Shown here: positions 12,742-26,349 of the stretch, piece after piece
How the letters are laid out: every line of letters starts with the position of its first letter
Position numbering within the stretch: position 1 is the stretch's first letter
NCBI GenBank assembly: GCA_947623455.1
Contig: OX392545.1
Location: 20,558,001-20,622,000, forward strand
Direction of reading: 5' to 3'
From: Mimachlamys varia
Taxonomy: Eukaryota; Mollusca; Bivalvia; Pectinida; Pectinidae
DNA: 64,000 nt
Notes under the pieces: generated by a model
What the model saw: only the letters and a program-made list of their open reading frames with translations
Databases searched by the model: none
What the model was told of the DNA's origin: nothing
Translations under genes and position numbers: made by a program

Positions 12742-12975
12742 AGAGGAACGTGCACGTTAGCTGTACTCTTCGTAGATCTGACCCAGAAATACATAACGGG
12801 TGTCGTCGATGATGCAGAAGGCGCTTACCCTTCCGGAACAGCTGGTCTTAGTCTTTTGTACTTTTGAAAGGTTCTTTGCACTCATCTGTCCTTTGTCTGT
12901 TTTGTGATCCTTGTTTAATCGATTTTGAGCTTTGGTTATTATTTGTTAAAGTCTTCTGCTTCGTTGATGGCAACT
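12742..12975 (+). mobile_element. Retroelement 3'-tail fragment (diverged)
   Basis: Matches the 3' region of the RT element at 47.9-48.8 kb: GGGTGTCGTCGATGATGCAG, GCTTACCCTTCCGGAACA, then TTTAATCGATTTTGAGCTT. Diverged and truncated at both ends. Confidence 0.7.
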
Positions 12976-14449
12976 GCAAAGTGAATCTCGAGACCTCAAA
13001 GTAAGAGTTGAGGCATCATTAATATTATCAATCAAAATAAGAAGGCAAATTAAAAAGTATATTCAAGAACGTCGACCTTCATATTAGACAAGAGCAGATG
13101 ATCCTTTCAGTACTCGGCTAGAGCGAAAGGCCTGTACGCCTTACATGTTTATATAATATAGAGGCATGCCCTTGAATGACCTTTACTCTTTATAGGACAG
13201 TAATCTGGGAGCATGAAGTTAATTCCTGGTTCCCAGTTCCGTTTAACAAAAACGGAACTGGGAACTAGACACTAGTTCCGTTTAACATAAACGGATTAAA
13301 TCTCAAATTGTTAGAAATTATAGAACAGGAATTGACTGGTATATTTCTATTCTTATGTTTTCATTCGTTTTGTCCGAACAAACGTTTCTATGGACCTGTT
13401 TCTCAATGAAATGTACCTATATCAAAGTTGCTGAATGGTCCTGGATGTGACGAAGCATTTCAGATTAACATGCTACAAAACAGCAAATCATATTAAAATT
13501 AAAAATATATATTGTGATCATTTTGAGTATGATTATTAATAAAGATATTGAGGGTTGAACTACTTTCAGTTGCGATTAATCAATATTAAATCATTCGAAT
13601 GATAAAATTAACATGATTCCTTGCGTTCTTTGAAAATTACAAAATTCAAATATCCTGCCTAGATTCTCTTGAACGGCAACCTGACGGAGCACTGTTTTTA
13701 AATGTAGTCCGTGGAGGAAATGTACTTACTGTTAACACTGATTAAACCAGTTCATAGTAACTTTATTTAATTTTCTATATTATTATTAATATCATAAAAA
13801 TGTAAAATAGCAATATTTGATAATATATAACTAATTTATCTTGTGTTTTATGACGTCACACCGCGGAGGTATACAATTAATGTCTCGCTTTTGTTTTGTA
13901 TGTTCGTATTACTACTCATTTCGGTTCAAATTTTTATAACCCTAACCTCTATGTACTTAGTTCAAATATAAGCGAATAGTTAACAGTCGAATGATAAAAT
14001 TGATTTAAAGATAACTGTAATCACTATAAAAGCTGGTGTTATTGTTGAAAATTTCGTGTATAGTCGACCCTTTCATAGAAAATAAATTTTTACAACCCAA
14101 TTGTAAATACATCGAAAGATACTTACAATCTGATTAGTGAGAGTAAGCATAGTCAGTTTTACAAGATACACAGTTAATATACACGTAGATGGTTGAATAA
14201 AATTGACTGCTGTTTACGTCCGGTTAACTTTGAGTGTGATTACAACTTTTAAATTTGATAAAAATGGACTGTTATAAAAAGAAATCGTCTTGAAATTCGA
14301 AATAAAAATTACCGCTGTCATTAACATTATATAATTTATGCCTTGTGATTTCTGTCTTATTAAAACACTGTCGCTATAATTATATTAAAGGAGAAACTAA
14401 TAGAGAAAATAGAAAACGTGGAATCCGGATCAAGTCTATTTATTGTATT
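12976..14449. other. AT-rich upstream flank
   Basis: Apart from the hairpin at 13229 I see no gene, SINE or array here. Confidence 0.5.
13229..13265. other. Perfect 16-bp hairpin
   Basis: GTTCCCAGTTCCGTTT (13229-13244) is followed after five bases by its exact inverse complement (13250-13265). Part of the sequence, AGTTCCGTTTAACA, is repeated just downstream. Function unknown. Confidence 0.8.
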
Positions 14450-14985
14450 CTATTCTTCCTAACTTCTTTATCATCCCTACGCGGTTAGCGAGACAAGCAT
14501 CATCTCCAAGTCCGCTTTCGCAATGACACGCCGCCTTTCCTTCCAAGCCGGTCTTCCTAATTAGCCCCATACTCTACACAGAAGCAAAGGGGCTCAGATG
14601 GCTTCATGACAATCTCAAATGATCAGGAATCAACGCTATAAGGCGACCGGAATAGCAAATTACAAGAGGAAGGAGAAGGAAATGATGAATTAGAGTGTTT
14701 TAAAGTGGAATTAACAAGTCCCCTGCGCTGATTAATTTCATCCATTTACTAATAACATTTGATTAACTACACCTCCGGTTTCCTCCGCCATTCTAGGCGC
14801 GTGCTGCCGTCGACAAATAGTCCGGGCGGAGGGATAATTGTGCATTTTGTTGAAGAGGATAGTATTTAGCGATTTGATTTTTATCAGAGTAGAACGCGGT
14901 GACACCGTAGATATTGGCTCACCAACACCTCACACTCTCTGGCTAGTCCGAACGCGACGCACGCACCAACATAGGGAGCTACTCA
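14450..14985. promoter_or_regulatory. Candidate Bsx-proximal regulatory block
   Basis: This stretch, 0.5-1 kb upstream of the start codon, has clearly more balanced base composition than its AT-rich surroundings, no visible repeats and no good open frame. It includes a TAATTA at 14558-14563 and several ATTA cores. Such a block beside a developmental gene is a natural candidate for a promoter or conserved element. A possible splice donor (AAC|GTAAGT at 15045) and a TATATA at 15188-15193 lie between it and the ATG. Function is inferred from position and composition only. Confidence 0.35.
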
Positions 14986-15448
14986 CTTAATGTTCAAATT
15001 GGAATTATTTGTTTAAAAGTTTATCATCTAATTAATTTATTAACGTAAGTTTCTAATCTAAAGGTCAATTAATTAATTTACATTATTAGAGAAAACTTTT
15101 TTGTGGGTTTGTTTTTCTCAGTTTCTCTGTTTTAATTTGTCGTAAGGCAAAAAAACTCTTTGGGAAAAGGTTTCTTTTAAATTTCATTATATACCAATTT
15201 TTTTTTTAAATTCTTATTTAAAACAGGTACATGATAAATTTAGAAAAGTCTTCCGTAAGATTAGAAGAAATTATAATTTACAATATCAATTCTTTTTAAC
15301 ATAAAATATATTTATTTACCATTGTACCCTCTATCAAAATGATATTTTTTAACTTATATTAACGATTATTGTAAGAATTAAATTAAAGTTTAATTTACAA
15401 TGACTTTTAAATGATTTCAGAAATTGGATTTTTGGTTGCCACGACAAC

Positions 15449-15713
15449 ATGAACATCACACCGTTCAGTTCAGAAGGACATTCCGCTCCTCGTCATACTT
15501 CGTTCTTCATCGAAGATATTTTACTTCACAAACCCAAACAACTTTGTCGTGACGTCAGTTCCCTGTCAGCGCTAGTACGTCATCCAGGTCTCTCAGAATA
15601 CGGATACCCATGTCTAGGGGGCGCTCATGTCATCTACCCGCACCAGTTTTTCCAACATGCCCAGGGATTCATGCCAAAGCATTCCGAACACCCGTTTCTA
15701 GTCCCTACTTCCG
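15449..15713 (+). CDS. bsx: Bsx homeobox transcription factor, coding exon 1 (residues 1-88 plus first base of codon 89)
   Basis: This exon encodes the N-terminus of a Bsx/Bsh (brain-specific homeobox) transcription factor, a nuclear DNA-binding protein. Residues 17-31 contain SFFIEDILLHKPK, nearly identical to the vertebrate Bsx N-terminus. FFIEDIL at residues 19-25 fits the eh1 pattern F-x-I-x-x-I-L, which in other homeoproteins recruits Groucho corepressors. A Tyr/Pro/His-rich stretch follows (YGYP at 51-54). The ATG at 15449 has A at -3 and is the first in-frame Met after the TGA at 15401-15403. The exon ends at G15713 followed by the donor GTAAGTA, in phase 1, and joins in frame to the acceptor at 31120. 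A TTTCAG sits just before 15421, so an upstream untranslated exon cannot be excluded. The open frame running past the donor is intron read-through. Confidence 0.92.
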
Positions 15714-15905
15714 GTAAGTATTTCTATGTTTTTATGCAATTCTATTTCTTGTTTGAAAGTGCATCCAATTTTCTTGTCTTATTTACTTTGTCTGTGTTTA
15801 ATATTCTTTGTTTTATCACCTTCGTCTATGTTTCATATAACGAAGCATATTTCAAAATATATTTTGTCCTCGGAATGTTCCTGCTTAATTTTTTTTATTA
15901 ATTAT

Positions 15906-16590
15906 CAATACATGTAAAGAAAGTAAACATTTCAATAGAAACTGAAAGCAACTACTAAAAATTAAAATAATAAATTCAGAGTTCTATTCTTTCTTCAGAT
16001 AATTGATTTAATTATTGAACTATGAAAATTACTTAAATTCTGAATACAATGTAGTTTTATTGTATCCAATCAACAATAAATTATCTTAGCTATATAAACA
16101 AATATAATCTGTCCATTTATCCGTTAGAAAACAACACAGTATGTAGTACTTAGATAACCACACCTAAAGGAAACCGTAGATAACTAATTCTGCAAACAAA
16201 TTATTAAAGTATATCCAAACATAACTTGTAATCATTAAATAATACAAATATATTTATTCATTTCCAATACATATAAAGAAAGTAAAAAAAAAATAATAGA
16301 AACTAAAAGCAACTACTTAAAATTAAACTAATGAATTCAGTGTTCTACCGTAACTTCTATCTTTAGATAATTGATTTCTTTTCTGACATTCAAAGTGAAA
16401 ATACTCATTAAATAACTATTTAACTGTGAAAATTACTAAAATGCTGAATACAATATCGTACTAATTCTATCAAATCAGCAAAGAATTGTCTTAACTATAT
16501 AACCTAATATAATCTGTCAGTCTATCCGTTAGAAAACTAAGATATTAAAGTATATCGAAACATAACTTATAATACAAATATAACGCTAAC
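15906..16590. repeat. Tandem duplication of about 360 bp at the start of intron 1
   Basis: CAATACATGTAAAGAAAGTA near 15,906 and CAATACATATAAAGAAAGTA near 16,267 begin two diverged copies. Shared later landmarks are GAAAGCAACTACT / AAAAGCAACTACT, CAGATAATTGATT / TAGATAATTGATT, and ATATAATCTGTC...ATCCGTTAGAAAAC. Confidence 0.8.
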
Positions 16591-16619
16591 AAATAATGAA
16601 ACAATACATGTCTTATTCC

Positions 16620-17060
16620 ATATCAGATTTTCAAGCAATGCAATACAATGTTATCAAATACATTGTAATGAAACAATACAATGTATATATCTAACGGTAC
16701 CAAATGATAAAGCAATGCAAATATATTAAATAATGCGACAATACATACCTAACCATATCAAATTATAAAGCATTGTAAATTTAACGGTATCAAAAAATGA
16801 GAAAATACACATCTGACCATATCAAATTATAAAGCAATGTGAATATAACGGTATCAAAAAATGAGAAAATACATATCTAACCATATCAAATTATTAAGCA
16901 TTGTAAATATAACGGTATCAAAAAATGAGAATATACATATCTAACCACATCAAATTATTAAGCATTGTAAATATAACGGTATCAAAAAAATTAACAATAT
17001 GTACCTAAAAGTGACAAATTAGTCAACAATACAAATATAACAGTACAAAATAATTTAAAA
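16620..17060. repeat. 64-bp AT-rich tandem repeat (intron 1)
   Basis: AACGGTATCAAAAAATGAG recurs at 16783, 16847 and 16911, and AACGGTATCAAAAAA at 16975: a constant 64-bp period. More diverged units lie on both sides. Confidence 0.85.
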
Positions 17061-20000
17061 TACATATCGCCGTATCATATAATAAAACACTACATTTTTT
17101 AACATTACCAATATTTAAACAATGCGAATCTATTCGCTCTGACGTGATCTTAATCTCTCGACGGTTAACAAACCGTTTTAAAAACCAATGAAATGATTCT
17201 TCTATAAGATTTTTTATTTTTATTATTTTTTTTTTCGAAAAGAATCACAAAGATAACCTGTTCATATGATAGTTTTTTGATGCTACACTTTAGATTTTAT
17301 TGGAAATAAACTCTATATAACCCGGAGGAAATTGATAATCTTTATTTAATATGAAACATAATTCGATGTCTTCTAATATTGTGTAATACGACTATGAATA
17401 AAAACAAAACCACAAAACGTACAAAAATAAGTTTTATATAATATTTTCGGACAGGTTTTAATATAGAAAATATCATAAAGTGAATAAAACAATTTAATAT
17501 TGTCATAAAAAAAAACATAACAGAATAATAGAGAAAATTGGGAAAAAGATCCTATATATATTTAAGAAAATAAAATACATCATGTAGCTAATATCAGAAT
17601 TATGAATTGCACAAATTAACGTAAATTACGTCTTTCTTTTTTTTCTTAATAACATATCAACATTTCAAATTAAGTTAATGTACAAAGCAATTTAGTCGGT
17701 AAAACCTTATATCATAATTAATTACGGCCTGAAACCGAGATCTAGACATATAAATTTTATTCCATTCTAAACATATGTACAATCATTTTGACATTACAAA
17801 CAGAAAATATAACGGAATAGGATCCGAAACCAAGAATTTTGAAAAAAAATACATTAATCCGTTTCTATTAGTGGATAATTTACTTGACATTAATTGACGC
17901 TTTGGTATTTCCTGATTTTTTGTTAGACATGATGGTATAATTCTGAAAGGTATCATAACTGCAGATTGAGAGGTTATGTAGAGTATGAATGGAATAAGAG
18001 ATTTGGAGGAGGTCGGTTAAAAAAGGGTGATGGGGAGGTGGAGATTTAGACAAATAATAGCAATTTAGACATAAAACTCGCCATTATCGGTTGGTATAAT
18101 CATTGTCTCTAATCTGTGTAAATTTCTATAAGCCTGCTATCTGATCTCTTTGATGTATGTCGATAAAATGTTTTGAAATGAAATCTGTGTAATGATCTTC
18201 AGATCGGTAAATATGACTTCGAAGTATGTTTGCACCCTTATAGCCGAAAAAAAGAGAAATACAAATAAACAAACATATAGAATGATGTGTTATCAACTCT
18301 ATATAAACAAGGCATTAATTATCACTAGTAAAAAAACTCATTGCATATACCTAATACAAAAGTAACTCATGGCTCTGAATAAGTCAGTAATATTTCGGCT
18401 CGATTTCACATTAAAAAAATCAGAGAATACCTTAGCGTCAACAAAACCATAATCCGAACTCAAAATCGATTAAACTAGAAACAAAATAGAGACAAAGGAA
18501 AGATGTACATGGAGACTCTCGTAAAAGTTAAAGAGCTTAAGACTTAGTGTTAAAAATGCATTACACAATATGATATGCCTACCCTCTTTCTATCACTTAG
18601 ACAAAGTTTACTAGTATAGTATATTTAACTTTATATTTTTTAATTACGATAATGTCCGGTAGTCAAACTGTCTTTGTATTAATAAAGCTGCGCAGATAAA
18701 CGACTTACATAATCCACGTAACTAGATTATAAATAACACTTTCAACATTACTGTTACTCATTTAATAGAAGCTTTATCATTGCTTCATATCATCCGTATT
18801 TTCAATCATTTACCTTTCATGATTTAAACGTTATTAATGTAATCTGTCGCTTCTTGTTAAGGACTATTGCTGAGCATACCAAACATTAAAAAATAGAGGT
18901 TTTAAATCCTATTTAATATGAATTAAACATATCGTTAAAACAATCATCTCAATTTTTCGTTATTATGAACCTGCTATTGAACTATTTATATCGTATTTAT
19001 TGTTTGATTGGATCCCGTAGTGTTCCAAAGTAAATGAATGAAAACGAAATTTTAGTTGGCGATTTTTCGAAAGCGGATGCAAGTGGATCTGAAACGATTC
19101 AAGTTTGCTAAACCATGCACATTTAATATTAAACACATTATCCTTAATATCTTCGCTGTTAATGAATACTGGGCAAAATGTAGACACCTAAGATAAGTCT
19201 GACTTTGCTAACATATGTGACCATTTTACTCTTATTGTAAACGTGTTAATATGTATTTCTGTTTTATTCTTTTAGTATCAATCGTTATTGTTATAAAAAT
19301 ATCCAATATATTTAGTTCGTTTCTTAAGAGGAGAAGTAAGAATAAACAGTTGCAGAAAATGAAAAACAAACAATGTTACTGTCTGAAATAAACAAAAATA
19401 AAACAAAAACGATCCGGAGTATACACCGTTTTATATAATCCAAGGCTCTCTTTCCTGCGGAGCACCAAAGAGAGTGAAAACGTTTAGCGGTCGTCGTGTT
19501 TTTATTTATTTTAACTTTATACCTACCTTCACATGTAAACAAGCTATTCATCAATATACATAACACGCTTCGAAATATAACGAAATACTTAGCAAGAACA
19601 CCGAACATACATTATAATGTCGGATTATAGATACATAACAAGTACAATTGTATCATAAATAGCAGCAAGACATTTTAGAAAAAAAAAGTTTAACGAGTCA
19701 TAGGTTTTCATTTTACTCTTAAATTAGATCATTTTTATTGCTTCACCAAAGCGACCTGTGCTATTGTTTCATTGTTATCAAAGCCCTATATGCACTCTAT
19801 ATTTTACTTGATATCATGCAATCAGCATTTCTCCACTCCAGACAGAAATGAAGTTGTTTCTCGTAAAAAATTGAAAGGCTTACCATGTAGCACATATTCT
19901 ATCAGAAACAACGTATAAATATAGAATATAACATTGGACGAAACCATAAAACGATTGAGATATGAAACTTCCGTTCCTTTCGTTTAATATTGCTGGTGTG

Positions 20001-22483
20001 AAGTTTAGGCCTGGGGTACATATCTTATCTCTGGTTTGCATCTTAACAACATATCGACATTTTAGTATGATATTTGTCTGGGTTTTTTTTACTTTTGTTA
20101 TACAATCTTGCTGGTTTTTTATGAATACTACACACAACTTGTATTTAAAGTCGTGTTTTCAAAGCTAAGTTAAGTTTTCTTAAGACTGTATGACCCAAGC
20201 TTCTCCACAGATAGACACATACATATGTTATCCAAGTCTCACTTGCATATAAACTTGTACACAAGAAAAAACAAACAAAAACGACAAGATTGACAAACGT
20301 TTCATTTTATAAATGACCGAGATGCAGACAAACATCAAACACAAACAAAAATGATTTCAAAAATATCTTCATTACAAGATAATTTCTTAAACTAATAATT
20401 TACAATAAAGCTTGCCTACAGCAGGTCAGTACAGTTTCATAGTCAGTGATAATACAAGTAGGTACGTGTAATAAAAGAGGGTCTCATTATCAGAATATTC
20501 ATATCTTCAAATATTTTATTTCTGTCTCACTTCATGTAAAAAAACAAAGTACATGCACACAAATATATTCAAATCTACTGACACAATTCAGTTATCAATC
20601 ACAATAAACACATCAGGTTGATAATCATGCAAAAATAAGCCTAAACCGAAATAAACCTTAGTGGTAACTAACAAGAAACTATTGACAGAAAAATCCAAAG
20701 AACTGAAAATAATTCAGATGGGACCCACTTCAACTACAAGCCAAAATTAGAAGACAGTTCAAAATGAAGGCGTGTTTACAAATACCGAGTTTCAACTGCA
20801 TGCTGCTGTACCGGTAACCGTGTAAGAATTCATCTTGAATATTGTTTATATCAGTTAATCTTAACTAAATCTGAAAATATAAAAAGTTATTAAGCTTGAA
20901 TTTCGCTTCAAGCTTTGCCGAAAGTTAAGTATATTGGGCCTTTAAGAGAGAACATACAATGTTGATACACAATAATGTAACCATTATAGAAAATGATATG
21001 GCCTTTTGTTCCGCGCCTCATTAGTACATTGCCACCATGTTCACTCATGGAAACGGACAGCTGTGCAGACTCGGAACTCGGAAATACCGACTTCAGCGAC
21101 AAACATCCTTTGATGAATATAACATTTATTTCATAACTATTACATTTTTTTCATTTACAATAAATGATGTAAAACAATACACAATTGTTGAAGTTAAAGC
21201 TTATAGCAAATATGTTATGTGCATCCTCCTTCAGTTGGGGAACATAGATAAGATTAAGAGACCACGTATTAATGATTTAATATTTCAGAAACAAAATTAC
21301 AGTAATATGTTGAGTATATGAGAATAAAAGAGGAGAATTATTGAAAGGTAGGATATCGATATTAATGAAAGTGGATGTTATACATTCAACACTCTTCAAT
21401 ATCATCATTACTTCTATCTGAGCATAAACATACACATGTAATGGTAACAATAATAAAGATACAGTACTAGTGTGCTTGAAATTATTGTGACAAAATTAAG
21501 ATTATACAGTCCTGCAACATTCAGCTTAAAAAAAAACCAATTGATTAAAACATATTTTTAAAAAATTGCAACTTTGGTTTATTGTTATTTTTCAGAAATA
21601 ACCCGCTTTTGATAATCTCTGACAATGATTGGTCTAAATAAAAGTTTAATTGATTTTCACGTATCTACATGTAATATCAACAATGGTTATCGGCTGATGA
21701 AATGATGAATTACAACGTATATCTTTCAGTCACATGGAGTGAACCAATCGGTCTTGGGGGATATTTGCGGCTTAACATTAAGACGTAATGGTTACACGCC
21801 CTGGTGAAAATAAACAATTTTTTAATTTAGTATTACATCTAGATTATAGTTAGTATATAACTATATGTATATAATAAAAAAAAATAGGAATGTGCTTACT
21901 TTCGGGTAAATTAATTATTATGAAAACTTATCAGACTTTGAGACGTTTTTCGGTGTGCCATAATTTTTCTTCAGTCCAATTTCAATACATGCTACATGCA
22001 TTTCCCTGCTGATGTGCAGATGATTGTAATTAGTACATCATTATATATCTGTGTACATAATAATCTAATCTACATACATTTTCTTGCATGTTTTCATATA
22101 ATTTCATTCTCTTTTGTATAATCATCTTTACAAATGTATGTATCTATCTACATATTTACTATTTGTAATCGTGACTTATTGAGGAATAACAGAGATTTAT
22201 AATAATAATCAAAAACGGTACATTTAAATTGTTTTGTTAAAGAAACTTTACATTAAAATACGATAGTATTTTCAACACTCTGTATATTCTGGTAAGATCG
22301 TTTATACAAATGTATGTCTAAAGTTAGTGGATATTTCTTATATTAACAATGTTAATCTGTTCATGAAACTACAACAATTATAATACATATTGTGTTAAAT
22401 AATGTTGCAGTTTTACATATAATTTATGGATCCAGTGGATAGATGTCAGGGAATTTAGACTATTGGAACAGATGGATTATGTA
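17061..22483. other. Intron 1, AT-rich stretch
   Basis: Mostly unremarkable. It contains one retroelement tail at 18418-18548 and a small hairpin with arms AAGCTTGAA near 20,891-20,914. Open frames up to 94 codons look like chance. Confidence 0.5.
18418..18548 (-). mobile_element. Retroelement 3'-tail fragment
   Basis: AGAGAATACCTTAGCGTCAA, then CAAAACCATAATCCGAACTC and AATCGATTAAAC are the minus-strand image of the terminal 130 bp of the RT element. Confidence 0.75.
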
Positions 22484-22877
22484 GGTTACACAACGAGTGG
22501 TTGTTGGATGTGGAATTTATTTCACCCGAGTAAGTTATCTTTTAAAAGTTACAATAGACACGAGCTTTAACGAGATTGAAAAAAAAATCCATATCCAATA
22601 ACCACGAGAAATGTGACCTGTTTCTACATGTACCACATTCTCAGTCGGAGCCGCGAACTATGATATGTGCAAAATGTATCATCTCGTATATATTCCCGCC
22701 AAGTGGTGACGACGTCAACAATCGATGACGTCGTAAACAATCAGCAAGTGACGTTGTTCCGGTCAAAGTTCATTAAATCAGCTAATCAACATGCGGTATA
22801 AACAGAATGCTATTCAACAGTTGTAATGATTATTTGTTATACTGGGAGTTGAATAACACCCACCTATTGTGGTAGAA
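22484..22877. mobile_element. Composite foldback element, copy 2 (Bsx intron 1)
   Basis: Same organisation as the copies at 8,540 and 62,348, but shorter because the inner stem of module 1 is partly deleted. It retains TTCCCGCCAA (22693-22702), the TCAACAATCGATGACG block and GGTCAAAGTTCA (22761-22772). Confidence 0.8.
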
Positions 22878-23735
22878 AAGGTGTTTAATGATTGAAAGAC
22901 TTATATTTAATTTCATAGAATATAAATTACCATTAATTGAGTTCTTATCACAAATTTACGTAAAAAACTGTTAACTTCCATTAAGCGAGGAAATGGAAAT
23001 TAAATGCCTACAGGGTGCAAAACACTTACTAGATGACTAATAATATGTATTATAATTGTCATAATTTCATCCACAAATTAACATTGGTTATATAAGAAAT
23101 GTCCACTTACAACTAACTTGTCTTAAAATAAAACTGAAATAGTTTCTGGAAATTAAATTGAAGTAATAAAAATATCACCTTAGTTGATATACTACATGTA
23201 AGACTTCTGTTTAAGAATCCGTCACGATTTTTACTTGTTATTTGAAGTCCGATTTTAAACTGAACAAAAACGTAATTTGTTTGTATATGAAAGATAGATT
23301 CTTAATTCCTTGAATACGTTAATAATCATTAATTCACATCATTTAACTAAATAATAAATATACATTTCAATTATGTCGTGATCGCTTTTATATTTAACGG
23401 ATTGTGGGTCTAAATAGATGTCGAAATAAATGAGACTGTGCACGAACAAATAATTAATACAACGATTTCTTTTATTAATCATGAATTTTGTTCCCTGCTA
23501 TAACTCACGCATTGTATTTATTAATATTTATAGAGTGCCTATCTAAATAGTAAATACTGTTTTCAATCGTTTACAAATTAGCATTATCTTTAAAAACTAT
23601 TCAATGTATGAATGAGGTATTGTTCTAATTGACAAGAATTGTCAGCTAGCGTAATTTTACAGTATCTAACTTACATCATTAATGTGATGTATTCTCAATT
23701 ATTAATATGTTTCATCTACATATATCAACTTCAAC

Positions 23736-23812
23736 AGAATTCCTTAAAAATGTCGTGACTTTTAACAGGATTTCTTAAAAATGTCGTGACTTTTAACAGG
23801 ATTCCTTAATAA
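23736..23812. repeat. 34-bp short tandem repeat
   Basis: Two and a half units with the core AAAAATGTCGTGACTTTTAA and CAGGATTCCTT/CAGGATTTCTT. Confidence 0.8.
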
Positions 23813-24109
23813 TCACGTGACAATACGGACCTGGACATTTCCTCAGGATTGACTTTGTCACCTAAAGAAAACATGAGCAGTTGATATATCGACGTTATAA
23901 CAATAATGTACGGAAACTATTTACCGGTGAATAAACACCACTATTTCCATGTCCATTGTGTTGCGAGCTCGGTCACGAAAAAGGACCGCTAATTTGATAA
24001 TGAGGCTGTCAAAATAGAAACTTGAATAACGAAATGTAGAATGTGACGAAGACACAAAGACTGATTTTGATATAATTAATAATTATCAATATTTTGACCG
24101 CTGTACAGT

Positions 24110-24525
24110 GGACATTATGAGGTCCTCCCCGCCGTGTTTACAAACTTCATTGATTGACCACATAATTACATGGACGCACGTGGTGCACGTCTCGCGCGAG
24201 ATAATTGCCGTAATGATCGCATTGTGACGTGTTTAGCTTGCGTTAATACCTAAAATCAATGGATTGTCTGTCGGTGATTTGTCGGGTTATCAAAATAATT
24301 ATATTTGAAGTGCCGTGCATTTAATCCGTTGATTCTCCCGTCTGTTTTTTCACGCCGATTTCGCCCCCTTTCATCAGCTAGGCCTGATTTAAGGGGCGGT
24401 AATCCTCGAACCCGACGTCTTATTTTCACTGACGACCAGACTGACTGAGGGCACTTGACGTGTCGGAGTAACACATAAAAGTGTGGGATTAGACTGTCTA
24501 GCGACATCTTTATAACACTTGTCGG
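24110..24525. promoter_or_regulatory. Candidate intronic enhancer block (intron 1)
   Basis: A less AT-rich, non-repetitive block in intron 1. It contains a forkhead-type TGTTTAC (24135-24141), a PBC/Hox-like TGATTGAC (24150-24157) and a TAATTA (24163-24168) within about 35 bp, followed by CpG-containing unique sequence. The short minus-strand open frame here resembles no family I know. Enhancer function is inference. Confidence 0.3.
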
Positions 24526-25099
24526 TATAACGTACCTTGTTTATTTATACGATTCCGTAAACGTGTGATACAAAACAGCCAATTACCGGCTCGTCTATTT
24601 AATTTTATGTTTTTGTCGTAATCAGCCTTGTTCATCAAATTAATTTAATACCTTATTATACTCTAATATATGAGCACATCTTTAATTTAAGTTTAAACAT
24701 ATTTCTATTGGTGAATTATACAAGCAAAGGTATTGGACACAAGTTAGTTTCAATGTCATTTAAGCCCTCTTCACTTATTGTAACAAACAAACATAATGGC
24801 ATGCAAATAAACTAAACAATAAGTTTGTTTATTTCATTCAAGTTTTTTTCTTCGGATTGATCTCATTATTCGTAGAGGTAAAAAATAACATGCATCTTTT
24901 CTTAAAAACGTGTGAAAATTTATATTTTATCGCTGGTTTTGATGAAAACATGTACATTTGTAAATATTCCCGTAAACTTTATTTTTAATCTCAAGAGATA
25001 ATTGCTCACAATCGCTTTAATATTTCAATGTTTTTATGTGTGCCAATTTACATGTAACTTCTTGTATTGAAAGTATACACTGTAAACATATAAAACATA

Positions 25100-25295
25100 T
25101 TTGGTCGAGTGATACTGTCGATAGCTGATTTGCCGTACACCAAGGCGATACACCAAATTCAATTCCCCTACCGGAGGTGAAAAACGTACAGGGTCACCTG
25201 CCTGATCACAGGGTTTTCTACAGGTACTCCTTCAACAACAATAAGGTCTTTAGCGTGCTAACATTCGGGCCAATTAGAGAAATAAATATAAGTTA
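25100..25295 (+). mobile_element. Degenerate tRNA-derived SINE
   Basis: A decayed B-box-like CAAATTCAATTCCCC is followed by CACCTGCCTGATCACAGGG and TTTTCTACAGGTACTCCTTC, which aligns with the shared SINE domain at 5.9 and 55.4 kb. The tail GCGTGCTAACATTCGGGC resembles that of the SINE at 55.3 kb. Confidence 0.6.
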
Positions 25296-26349
25296 GGTAC
25301 CTTATTTATAATTTATTTACAATAGATTGCTTTTTAAAAAAATAATAATAAAACGAAGAAACCTCGTTTATTGTGTTGTATTTGTTGGTATAATTCTCTC
25401 TTAAAAACATTTTTATAGTTATTTTTTAAACAGAAAATAAAATAATATTTTTTGCTTTGTTTTTCAATCAGATAAAAAAACGTATTGTTAAATTTAGGTT
25501 GTTTTCAGATATCAGCCAAAATATCTATTACTGTTTTGTTTTTTCTTCGTGGAACCCCTTTTCATTTGACAAATAACTTAAAAAATTAAGCTAGCTTTTG
25601 AGATGCTGCACTTTCAATAAGCTTTGATTGACGCATTACTGTTAGTTTCTTTCAAGATTCCCACACAGTTTCATTAATGAAAAATATATCCGTACACCGA
25701 TATCATTTATTTTGTCTTAGAATATATTTAGACGATCGTTTATGCTTATTTTTCTAAATTATAGCACACATGCACTTCATTAATATCACATGAATCATTA
25801 AGATTATAAAAAAAAATACATATTTTTGACATAACCTTTCATTTATACGTCATTCAAAAAATGAATGTTTATAGAATTACCAAGTTTAAATAGCTCATAA
25901 ATAACTATATTAGTATTTCTATTCCATATAATATTATAATGTAAAATAAATAAATAAAAGTCCGTCTAAAGAAGCCAGAGAAGGCAGAAAGGCCTTGCGG
26001 CAAAGTCAAAGTTTTTTTATTGTTTTTAAAATAAGAAAATATATATATTGTTAACTTAAACTTTGGCAATTAAATAGAAAAGGCAAAATTGATCGATTAG
26101 ATAGAAACTTCTATTTATTCCTCACGAATATGTATAGTAACGATGATTTGTATCAGTCCCTATCGAGGAGTTATCTCCCTTCCATTGCGAGGATTCCCCC
26201 GGGACCAATAGTCTGTAGTGTTATCAGTAGTTTACTAAACGTGTACGGACTCAGGTACCCACTCTACCATAATGTATAGCTATATAGATATTGGTAAATC
26301 CAATCTGCAATATGGATTTTAAAGTATCACCTGTATACAACTCTATTGT

